A program made the translations under genes and the position numbers. From Hypsibius dujardini (lineage: Eukaryota; Tardigrada; Eutardigrada; Parachela; Hypsibiidae), in NCBI GenBank assembly GCA_001579985.1, contig LRSR01006190.1, positions 1 to 20,112 of the forward strand: a stretch of DNA of 20,112 bases. The letters run 5' to 3'. Shown here piece after piece: positions 10,186 to 18,574 of the stretch (positions within the stretch are counted from its first letter, which is position 1; each line of letters begins with the position of its first letter). The notes under the pieces are model-generated. The model worked only from the letters and a program-made list of their open reading frames with translations, ran no database searches and was not told the DNA's origin.

Positions 10186-10351
10186 TGTACATCGATACAG
10201 GCAAGGGGACTCGCCTAGAGACAATCAGGCATACCGTACATATATACGGGCAGACACGAAGCGTACCCGAACTATCCCCATCGTCAGCTATTAATCCAGT
10301 TGTACAAATTGTCAGCACTATGAGACATATGCTCCACGAGTGACTGCTCAT
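7723..10351 (-). CDS. Clip-domain serine protease homologue, catalytically inactive (masquerade/PPAF-II type), secreted
   Basis: Six exons, in transcript order 10351-10267, 9947-9549, 9343-8818, 8533-8271, 8150-7993 and 7878-7723, all matching in phase, give 528 aa. Residues 1 to about 22 ([19 protein letters not shown]...) form a signal peptide. Then come a low-complexity Pro/Gly region and a six-cysteine clip-like module (C193, C195, C201, C219, C226, C227), a second proline-rich spacer, and a chymotrypsin-fold domain from about C277. The catalytic His is in TAAHCV (H333) and Asp is in NDIAIL (D382). The serine motif reads GDGGSPLVC, so Gly480 replaces the nucleophile. D474 is at the position of the trypsin S1 aspartate. 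In arthropods such homologues act as cofactors in haemolymph cascades, for example prophenoloxidase activation and cell adhesion. That role is inferred from the family. The start was chosen as the first ATG before the signal peptide, with A at -3. The acidic and basic spacer at 30-160 has no known domain. Confidence 0.88.
8163..8262. repeat. Tetranucleotide array in a short protease-homologue intron
   Basis: The intron 8151-8270 is 120 bp, and most of it is CAGACAGAC and GACAAACAAACAGAC words on +. In the sense of the gene it reads TGTC and begins directly after the donor GTACGC. Confidence 0.85.
8575..8815. repeat. TGTC/TCTG array in a protease-homologue intron
   Basis: The intron 8534-8817 is almost entirely imperfect TGTCTG, TGTGTC and TCTGTG words on +. 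In the sense of the gene it reads GACA, opposite to the array in the next intron downstream (8151-8270). Confidence 0.85.
9344..9548 (-). other. AT-rich intron of the protease homologue without a tetranucleotide array
   Basis: Donor GTACGT at 9548 and acceptor CAG just before 9343 bound a 205-bp AT-rich intron in phase 1. Both flanking exons are GC-rich and encode Gly/Pro runs. It contrasts with the neighbouring introns, which consist largely of TGTC/GACA arrays. Confidence 0.75.
9975..10200. repeat. GACA/CAGA array with a pure core, in the first protease-homologue intron
   Basis: The intron 9948-10266 separates the signal-peptide exon from the rest. It contains scattered GACA words and a nearly pure run of GACA units at about 10153-10185, the purest tract in the window. 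In the sense of the gene it reads TGTC. Confidence 0.9.
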
Positions 10352-10879
10352 TTTTTCCAGCGCAATGCTACAATCTATGAAGAAAGCTCTCAACAACAAA
10401 AATGAAATTCTGCTACATTAACTAGCGGTGAAAGAATATCTAATAAAACGTTTCCACCGTGAAAAATAGTTTTACCTCTGGTTCCGGCATCTCACAATAA
10501 TCCGGCCTTTAATTCGTTGTTTCGCAACCGATCCTGGCAGAAAAAGAGGTCCTCGAAGAATTCACCGTGTACTTGTGAGCTTGCATAAGATCCCGGAACG
10601 CATAGTAATTAGGTGAGGCATCATCATCTCTCGTCACGGCCAGTGTCGGCTGCTAAGCCTTTCCGGTCGGTTCGTGCCTGCATGACTGACAGAATTGTAG
10701 TATTTTCTGCTTTCGTTTATAATGCCGTCCTAGCTTAACGGCGACATCGGCTGAGTGCCGCCTGCAGCGATAGCTTTTTAAAGTCTGAAAAACTCTTACC
10801 GCATACATGCATCATGATACGGAAGAAGACAGTTCATGATGTAACTTGCCACTTTTTCACGGCCCACATTGATTTGATT

Positions 10880-11035
10880 GGTTAATTGTTTATCTCTCTG
10901 TCTGACTCTGTCAGTCTGTCTGGCTGCCTTTTCTGTACTCCGCGTGCATGTCTGTCTGTTGGTCTGTCTCTCAGTCTGATTGTCTGCTTGTCTGGCTGCC
11001 TGCTTGTCTAGATGTACTGGTATCTGTATGGATGT
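10880..11035. repeat. TGTC/TCTG array (intergenic)
   Basis: Imperfect TCTGTCTG, GTCTGTCTGGCTGCC and GTCTGATTGTCTGC words. It is more diverged than the intronic arrays. Confidence 0.7.
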
Positions 11036-11127
11036 CCCCATCCCGATTGAAAGGTTAAAAATTTAACGCGGAATCAGCCTGCAAATTTTTCAAATAAATT
11101 AAAAATCAGCTATCTAATTTTCTTAAA

Positions 11128-11148
11128 ACGACCGACCGACCGACCGAC
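11128..11148. repeat. Short GACC microsatellite
   Basis: Four to five consecutive GACC units followed by GACTG. It has a different unit from the surrounding GACA family but differs by one base. Confidence 0.8.
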
Positions 11149-11413
11149 TGATTCTCTGCTAATTCGCTAATTTGATCCTGATTGAGCTCGTGCGCCCAGG
11201 ATAAAATTCATTAAAGGAGGACTATTGGTGCAAAAGAACGTAAGAAGTAAGAAAAGCTCAAAAATTTAATGACCTATGGCAGTGTCGAAATTCGGAACCC
11301 CGAATGAGAAAAGGACTGTTCCAATCATACGCGGGGATAAAAATAAGACACAAACGAGTGAAAAAAACCAAAGCGAAATTTCGTATCAACAGGCAGGTAC
11401 ACCGCGGCTGCTA

Positions 11414-11658
11414 TTATACTCTCGCAGCTGCCGGTACATTCGAATACGAGCTAAAGGGAAAAAAATCAAAATCTAATGGCAATTTGCTCCCTTTAAAAAT
11501 AATCAAAGCAAAACGAACAACCATACCTTCATAGGTCGAGGAGAATCCCTTTTCAGATGACTGTTTCAAGCGCAAAGACCCGAGTTTCAGAATCTCTTCC
11601 AAACCTGGAGAGTGAAGCATCAATTGAAACAGCGTTCGGGTTTCATACAGTAAGAAGT
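11414..11658 (-). CDS. Possible last exon of the LOTUS-like gene
   Basis: An open frame on the - strand reads FLLYETRTLFQLMLHS, then LEEILKLGSLRLKQSSEKGF, and ends at a TAA at 11416-11414. Its composition looks coding up to about 11527. There a GTATGG donor could start a short intron that keeps the same frame, so spliced and unspliced forms reach the same stop. A phase-1 acceptor exists (ATAG just before 11658, or ACAG a little upstream), matching the phase-1 end of the exon at 12079. The pyrimidine tract is poor, which lowers confidence. I recognise no domain. Confidence 0.35.
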
Positions 11659-11689
11659 CTATCTGTGCAACCCTTTCTGTCTACTGATC

Positions 11690-12030
11690 CGCATGCCTGC
11701 ATACTTATTTGTCTGTCTGCTTGTCCTGCCTGTCTACTACGCCGTAGTCTGTATGCCAGCAATCAGTACACAACCTGACAGTCTATCATTCTTGTGAGAT
11801 ATCTGTCCACCCGTCTGCCCGCGTGTCCATCTGCCTGCCTGCCTGTCTGTCTGTCTGATAGCTCGGATTTGTTTGTCTATTTCTCGATCAGCGTTTAATT
11901 GTCTATCTGCCTGCCTGCCTGCCTGTTAGTTCCGGTCTAGTCTGTGGGTTGATGTCGCCTGCTCAATTGTCAGTCTGTCAGTCTCCTATTCTGTCTGTCT
12001 GCATGCCTGTGAAGTCGTCGATCTATCTGC
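11690..12030. repeat. TGTC/CCTG array left of the LOTUS-like gene's proline-rich exon
   Basis: A long degenerate tract mixes TCTGTCTG with CTGCCTGC. It is purest at about 11835-11858 and 11908-11931. If the exon at 11414-11658 belongs to the gene, this tract lies in its last intron, reading GACA in sense. Confidence 0.75.
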
Positions 12031-12078
12031 GTGGCTACATGTGCCATTTTTGAGTCGAAGAGAAATAAATTCCCTTAC

Positions 12079-14174
12079 GCTTGTCGGCAATTCGAGTCGG
12101 AGCAGAAAAGACTGCCACCGGCGAAGTAGGAACAACCGTCTCCGTGGAGTTGATCGGAGGCATCATGGGTTTCACGACCGCCCGGACCTCTCCAATCGGT
12201 GTGGACTGAACCACTCCTGGCATCATCATACGCGTCACGTCAACCGCGACAGCGTGAACTCGTCGAGGCTCAACAACTGGCACGGCGAATCCGTCATCGC
12301 TCTCGTCCGAGTCGAAGATCGGCGGTGGCGGCAAAGCTCCTCCGCTTTGACGGAAGTCCGCAGACTGGGCGGCGTACATTTCTGTAAACGGATAACTTAT
12401 TTTAAACGCGTAATATTTAGTTAAAAAGATCAAAATTTATTATTATTATTATAATTAATATTAGTTTTTTCTTATCATTACAAAATATAGTTTACACGAC
12501 CAAGACAAGTACCATTAAAAAGGTACTGCTTTCAACCCATCAATCAATCACAACTTGAGTTCTACTGCAACTGCCTAGAACGACTCAGACACTGACGCAT
12601 GGCCTGGTCGAGCTTGCGGTCGCCACTCAAGAACTGCTTACTCGTCATCGGCTGCGTAAACACCGCTCGCGGGAGGAATCCTGGATGGTATTGCGGCGTC
12701 GGAAGCAGCCCGGCCACAGGTTCATCGTACCATCTAGATACAAGAGACATTTTCATTTACCCTTGAAAAATCAGTTCTAACTTGTCGAGATGCTTTACTG
12801 TGGCAGTATTTCAGTGCTCGTAGACATCGAACGATAAGGCATCGGGTGAGCAACCGGCAAGTAGTTGCGGCTTCCACTGAAGATAAAAGATCGAAAAAAA
12901 GGTAATACTATAAAATCGGTTCCTTCTGTCAGTCTGTCTGTCTGTCTTTCTGTCTATGCCTGCCTGCCACCTGTCACCTACCTGTCTATTAACCTGTTTG
13001 TCTATCTGTCACTTAGAATTAGACTGATTTTTTGTTTGTCTGACTGCTGTCTGTCTATGTTAATAATCCATAACTTACTCCACGCTGGGCACAGTGTTTT
13101 TGTTGGTCAATGCTTGCGGCTGGTAGACTGGGACAGCCACCGGCGTCAACAACGGGAGACAGCGCGGAGGCACCTCCAACTCTGCCGGAGCCACGGCCTG
13201 ACCGGGCGGACTGTTTCCCGGAACGGAAGGTCGCACCGCGGGTTTCGAGAGTTTCGCTTGTCTGGCAGACTCGTCGTACTTCCATTTTATCCGCGTACTA
13301 CCCATGATGCCTTTTTCGCGGTTGTTCGGGTTAGGTCGCTTATGTGATTCGGTGGTGCGGATCAGTCGGATGTTGTCCTCTAGGAGCGCCGGAACGTTCG
13401 GTCCGGGTGTGAAGTACTCGTAGCCGCCGCTGTAGGCAATCCTACAAAACAGGTGTCCGAACTCCTGTCAATCAATCAAGCAAATGTGATCCACAGGCTT
13501 CTGTGCAATGTAAATTCCAGTTCCAATCAGACTTTAAATTATTTAGGAAACCCCAAAACGTAATTTATAATTAACTGCCATCGTCAATAATAACGTCTGC
13601 AAAAAAGAACAAAAACAAAAAATGAAATAACTTCTCGTACTCCAGGCAACTCTTTCACACAATCAAAGCAATCAATCGGAAGAATATTCAGTCAACGACA
13701 CCAGCGCCACCTGCAGATAAAGGCATTGCCATGCCCTTCCTTCTTCACCAAAAACTGCAATCAACTCACCGGTTCACGCGCAGTTCATTGGGGTAATGGC
13801 AGGCAAAGTCCGCCAGTGTGGCGAATCCCGCTTTCAGCAGCGCCTCCGACAGGAACATCGGTTCGTAATCCTGATAGAACGCCTGCGAGGACAAAAAAAA
13901 ACGACAAAAGCCCACCAAGCCAATAATAATCGATCGCACGAGCACACGCGCGCTTCAATTCGTGCCGATCGATCAATCACCGTACAGCCTCACGCTGCAT
14001 TTCAAACACATCACGCTCAATCAATCAACCATGACCGCTTCATAGGCAGTGTTTTACCTGCTCCAGTTCCAAAGCAGTAAGGCTGCGGTGGACCAACACG
14101 TTGGTCACCACGCAATCGTAGATGCGCTTTGTAAAGCGGTCCACGTCTGACATGGCAGCACGGGTGGACGCCAT
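12079..14174 (-). CDS. LOTUS/OST-HTH-like protein with a proline-rich tail (tentative)
   Basis: Transcript order: 14174-14058, 13882-13770, 13441-13079, 12876-12799, 12733-12597, 12381-12079, all in phase. The ATG at 14174 has A at -3, G at +4 and an in-frame TAA upstream. Residues about 11-100 include RIYDCVVTNVLVHRSLTALE, then AGFATLADFACHYPNELRVNR, and later LLEDNIRLIRTTESHKR. The helix pattern and the G(F/Y).(T/S)L..(F/Y)....P motif fit a LOTUS winged helix, as in TDRD5, TDRD7, Oskar and MARF1, which bind Vasa-type helicases or RNA in germ granules. This is by pattern only. The rest is proline-rich and disordered, without a visible tudor domain. Two endings are possible. If the weak donor GTCAGT at 12596 is not used, exon 5 runs to a TAG at 12562 and the protein is 280 aa. 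If it is used, the frame continues into 12381-12079 and then needs another exon to the left. Confidence 0.55.
12925..13060. repeat. TGTC/TCTG array in a LOTUS-like gene intron
   Basis: The intron 12877-13078 is mostly imperfect TCTGTCTG and CTGCCTGCC words on +. In the sense of the gene it reads GACA and starts within about 20 bases of the GTAAGT donor. Confidence 0.8.
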
Positions 14175-14992
14175 CTTGATGCCGTTGTGAGCGCAAAATT
14201 AAAGGGCTGCTCAGGTCACATCTAAAAAGCAAATCCTGATGAAAATTCCCGCGGAAGAAGATTAGGGTAAGAGAAGAAATACCAATTCATTAGATCTCCA
14301 GGGAATAAAAAACGGCGGAAGGAAGAAGCAGAAATGAGAATGTCGAGGAACCCGACAAAATATTGAATGGGGGGAGAGAATAGATTCATGGAACCAATCA
14401 TAAATAACAGAGAGGCGGGATTTGGGTGAATTAACGAATCAATAAAACCAAAGAGCAAAAAATAGGCGTAATGCAGTGGCAATGAGCCAATCGGCGTGGT
14501 TTCGTTTGTTAAAGGCGGTGCTTTTGAATTGAACGCGCGGTGTTCGCTTTGTTCCTTCTGCGGCGGGGTGTCCAGCCCTGTTAAAGAGCGATGGAACAAG
14601 CCAAGTCATGCCGAATGGCTAGTACGGCTACGGTATCCGGCTATGATGGATCGGTTGGCTATTTGCACCAGGTGGATGTCGTCGCAACGGCAAACAGACT
14701 GAAGATATTATTGCACATGAAATGTGAAGGATATCTTTTTCGCACGAGAATGCCGAGGCGGCAACATAAAACAAGATAGTAGGCCTACCCTTCCAGAAAA
14801 ACCTAACGCCCGTAGTCCAAAAGCTTAGATAGAATATCCAATGAAAGCACAGAGTCTAAAACGTTAAGTGAAGCAGGAAACGACTGCAAGTGGAAAGCCA
14901 GAACTGTAACAGTTATAGATCCCAAGTCAAAATAAAAATATCGAATGTGGAAAATAGAGGTGAGATTATTTTTGAAAGAGAATGAGCAAGAA
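14175..14992. other. Intergenic region between the Lifeguard gene and the LOTUS-like gene
   Basis: It should hold the 3' UTR of the Lifeguard gene and the promoter and 5' UTR of the LOTUS-like gene, both on the - strand. I find no canonical AATAAA or ATTAAA on the - strand in it and no array. The open frames are not convincing. Confidence 0.5.
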
Positions 14993-17279
14993 TTAGTTGC
15001 TGCTAGCTGCGCCGGAAATTCCAAGTATCCCCAGGAATATGTACACGACATCGAGGTATAGCTGGAGTGCCCCGTACACGTGCTCCTCTGGGGAGAGGTT
15101 GTAACGTCGGCCACCGAGAATCTGCTGAGTGTCGTAAGCGAGGAACTGCAAACAAAAATGCATTCCATTTAATTAAAGGAAATGTACGTGGCTCTGTTAG
15201 TCGGTCTGTCTGTAGATCACATTGTGTGTAAAACATGTGCCGGTTCCGTTGCCCTAAACTTACTCCCATGAAGACGAGTGCAATCAGACCAGAATAGAAT
15301 CCGTAGTACCACTAAAAAATATACAAAGTTAGAGCCATCCTTCAACAGGCACTATACCCTGGAGTTTCCTGAGGGTATGGATTCTAACCGGGGTACGGAG
15401 GCCGGGAATGAACGCGAACATGAGAGTGATGAGTCCGAACAGCATCAACATTAACGCCAGAATGCCCAACAGCCAGCCCCACTTGGTCATATCGAACTGC
15501 AACAAATCGGAACGTCAACAAACGAGCAGGCTACTCAGCAATCATATAAAACTGGCAGAAATTGTAGCGAAGCAAGCCGACAGACAGACAAACAGACAAA
15601 TAAGCACAAAGGATAGAAGCAGGCAGGCATAAAGCCTGATACAAACAAGACAAGGCAAGGAAGTGAAGAAAGACAGCTGGCGGATAGGCAAGAAATGTAT
15701 GCCGTCAAAAAAACTAAGACATTAGGATTCAGACCGGCGAAAATTTCCTACCGTGCAAAACGCAGCCGAGATGGAAACGACAAGACACACTACCGCACAG
15801 ATTCCAACAGCCATCAGAACGATTTTGGTGTCGTGGTAGCTTGAGATAGTCGCAGTCATATACGACATCGCCAGAGTCTGAATGAACACGGAGATCAACC
15901 CCAATTCCGAACATATTAAACATGCAGGATTATACGTCAGAGGCCGACAGTTTGCATAAGCCTCCGCTAGAGCTTACAAAAATGGCTAACAGAAACAGGT
16001 TCGTAGGGTAGCGGCGTCGAACTCCCGGGCAGCAGACCAGAGTGATGTACGTGATTATGAACACTGCGTATGCCAGATAGTAGAACCAAGAGTTCCGCCT
16101 GACAAAACGTTTCACGTCCGGCCTACAAGGACAAAATGTCAGACAAAGAAACACCTGTATGTGTCTGTATGTCTGTTTGTCAGCCTATTTGTTTGTCTGT
16201 CTGCCTGTTTGTCTGTATGTATGTATGTATGTATGTCTGTCCGTCTGTCTATCTGTCTGTCTGTCTGTTTATATGCCCGTTCATCTGCCTGTGTGTCTGT
16301 TAGCGTCGTCTACGTACGAGAAAATGAAAAGACAGATGAATCCCAGCGTCACCAGCAACTGCACCATCAAAATGGAGTAGACATTGCGGACGAAACGTCG
16401 ACGAATGTTGACATCACTGAAACTGGTTCCGAAATTGCTAGGGTGTCCAGTCTCTGAGTCACCTCCAGATGGCGGCTGTCCTGTCTGTCCGACCTCTCCG
16501 TAGCCCGGATAGACTCCTGTGGCCACATAGGCTCCGGAATTGGTGGGATATGTGCCCGGCTGCATGTACTGCCCATCCATAGTGGTTGTGTAGACGGGTC
16601 CGACGAAGACCTGCGGTCCTGACGCCGGGTACGTGTTCACCAAGTAAGGTGGTGGGTCGTCCTTGTGCTGTGTGACATATACAACGTCTGAAAAGGAGAT
16701 TTGGTATATTGTACAAATTTTTTTTTATCATTACAGTAGTATCTAATAGTTTTAATTATCGATATTTGTAAACTGATTACTTAAACTGAATTATACTGAT
16801 AATTATTTGAACTGATGTTTCTTTATTTACATTGAATTATTCTTTAAATATGTAAAAAGTAAAACAAATGTGAGTAAATTTATAAAAGTTATGTTAAAGT
16901 TGAAAAATAAACGGCCCACGCTGTCAATCAATCTTAAATAAATCTATAAATGACTGTAAATTTCCTTCAGATTCATTAATTTCGTAAATATAAAATATTA
17001 ACTGCCCCGCACAGTTGGCATGACAACGAAATCAATTTACTTCAAATCACGGGCTTAGGGCAATAAAACTACAGCAAAAAAGTTATTCCTATTTGAAAGA
17101 ATACAGTATCAGGAGAATGAAACAAAATCGAACAATTAGAATGTGTGCGGAGAATCAGGGCTTGATTGATTGACATGGACAATAACCGTCGAAATTCGAA
17201 AGCGGCAATAATCAATCAATCGACCGCTAGCGAACATACCAGGGCCGTTGTTCGGATGATAGTTTGGATGAGCGCTCAT
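14993..17279 (-). CDS. Lifeguard / TMBIM (Bax inhibitor-1 superfamily) membrane protein
   Basis: Seven exons, transcript order 17279-17240, 16687-16318, 16122-15978, 15877-15752, 15496-15389, 15311-15264 and 15145-14993. All phases match, giving 329 aa. The N-terminal 110 or so residues are a cytosolic Pro/Gly/Tyr-rich tail containing DDPPPY, as in GRINA/LFG proteins. The family signature follows: SFSDVNIRRRFVRNVYSILM, then QLLVTLGF, TLAMSYMTATISSYHDTK, FLAYDTQQILGG and PEEHVYGALQLYLDVVYIF. About seven membrane segments are visible. D284 in FLAYD and D311 in YLDVVYIF correspond to the paired C-terminal aspartates that gate Ca2+ leak in bacterial BI-1 homologues. In animals, family members sit in Golgi, ER or plasma membranes and restrain Ca2+-dependent and Fas-type cell death. 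The first exon encodes only 13 residues plus one base and is placed by its ATG, GTATGT donor and matching phase. The fifth donor (GTTAGA at 15388) is weak but is the only one that keeps phase. Confidence 0.92.
15575..15640. repeat. GACA/CAGA array in a Lifeguard intron
   Basis: CGACAGACAGACAAACAGAC followed by more diverged words, in the intron 15497-15751. In the sense of the gene it reads TGTC, opposite to the array in intron 16123-16317. Confidence 0.8.
16145..16305. repeat. TGTC/TCTG array with a TATG run in a Lifeguard intron
   Basis: The 195-bp intron 16123-16317 consists almost wholly of TGTCTG-type words, with a TATG tetramer run at about 16214-16237. In the sense of the gene it reads GACA and starts within 20 bases of the GTACGT donor. 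Confidence 0.85.
16688..17239 (-). other. First intron of the Lifeguard gene
   Basis: A 552-bp, strongly AT-rich intron runs between the 13-residue first exon (donor GTATGT at 17239) and the main N-terminal exon (acceptor TTTTCAG just before 16687). CAATCAATC motifs occur at about 16923 and 17209. No array or coding stretch is seen. Confidence 0.7.
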
Positions 17280-18184
17280 TTTTTTGTGGCCTCCTTCCCA
17301 GTCACAGAAACCGCGAAATGTCTCGGATTACGCCGGAACACAGTACGCGATATGCACGGATCTCTGGTGTAAAACTGATGGTAACGAAGAAATGGAACAA
17401 CCTTGAAGAATTTTCAGCTAAAAATGGCGTCAATAATTTTCACTTCGCGTAGTCAGGTCAAAATGACGCCTGGGCTCCGTTCTCGTACTTGGTAAATAGG
17501 GAAGAAAGAATCGATACTCGAACTGGGGGAGACGATAATAATGCGTTGGGGTAAAGGATAAAAACGTACTAAAGGTGAATCAGAATTAGATCACATACGG
17601 GGAAAAGGGAATATGACTGAAAACAACAACATCCACCTGCTGACGTCATAGATTCCTCGAAGTGAAATTGGAAGTGCTAGTGTGGAATAGCCAGCTAAAT
17701 GATAGATATCGGATTCCATTTACAGTTTCCACTGGCCTCAGATTGTGCTGACCGCCCCGCCATTTTGTGCCGGATTTGGTGAGCCAACGTGCGCAACTTT
17801 CTTCGCTTCTTATCCGACTGACTAATTACAGAGAAGGTGGCGCCACAAACTAACACTGCTGATACTGAATGTAGCAGGTTGTTTATGATAAGGATATTTT
17901 CAGGCATAATAATTAAGTAGTTTTTATTCTCAACTGTGTAACAATTAACGTTTCTCCTATCAGTGTGTACTGTAAGTACAGAACTAACACTATCATGAAT
18001 AGGCAGTTTCTGTCAGAGCTGGAGATTGAATAGCCATGATGTAAAAAAAGATTAGTGCTCAAAATCGTAACGTAACTAATGCTTCAACCTAGATAGTTCA
18101 GATGGAGTTTGGATATAGAAGACAACTCCAGATAACAACGACCTAATACACGCAGACATAGTCACACGCACATGCACAGACAAA
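17280..18184. other. Upstream region of the Lifeguard gene, no gene seen
   Basis: It must contain the Lifeguard promoter and 5' UTR near its left end. Open frames are short and without recognisable motifs. I see no TATA box at a convincing place and no RNA gene. Confidence 0.5.
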
Positions 18185-18574
18185 GTGTTTTTGGCGGTTG
18201 AAATGTATTCTTATTGATGATTTACTAGGAAATTTGCTCAAGTTCATCTCTTTGGAAGCTTGTGGCCTACAGAAGTCGGACCCTACGTATGAATTTTCCT
18301 GCAACAGTGCTTGGGTTTGTATCTGCTGTGTCTGCTATAAAGACACAGGCACAGACACATGCGCAAAAGCGACACAGACAAATACAAAAGCACAGACACA
18401 GACACAGACACCTGCATAGCAACAAACACAGCAGACACCGACCTTAGCACTGGCGCGGGAAAAATCATTAGTAGGGTCTAACTTCTGTAGACCACAAGCT
18501 TCCAAAGGGATGAACTTGAGCACATTTCCTAGTAAATCATCACTAAGAACACATTTCAAACGCTAAAAAAAGTG
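18185..18574. repeat. Foldback element: long inverted repeat with a GACA-rich loop
   Basis: The left arm at about 18185-18335 and the right arm at about 18421-18574 are reverse complements at roughly 80-85 percent by eye, with several exact blocks such as GATGATTTACTAGGAAAT and TTTGGAAGCTTGTGG. The loop at 18336-18420 is rich in CACAGACA words. Frames starting with ATG in both arms give similar peptides only because the arms are copies. Most differences change amino acids, so I do not call a gene. It could be a MITE-like foldback element or an inverted duplication able to form a long hairpin RNA. Confidence 0.85.

Larger units (their letters stand above)
10352..11413. other. Intergenic region upstream of the protease homologue
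   Basis: This holds the presumed promoter and 5' UTR of the protease homologue (read leftwards from here), a TGTC array at about 10880-11035 and a small GACC microsatellite at 11128-11148. I see no coding exon and no clear TATA box at a convincing distance. Confidence 0.5.

Noticed and set aside
18198-18559. Two open frames on opposite strands with similar peptides (MKCILIDDLLGN... and MKCVLSDDLLGN...)
   Set aside because: They arise from the arms of an inverted repeat. The differences between them are mostly amino-acid changing, the frames run into the repeat loop, and there is no domain.
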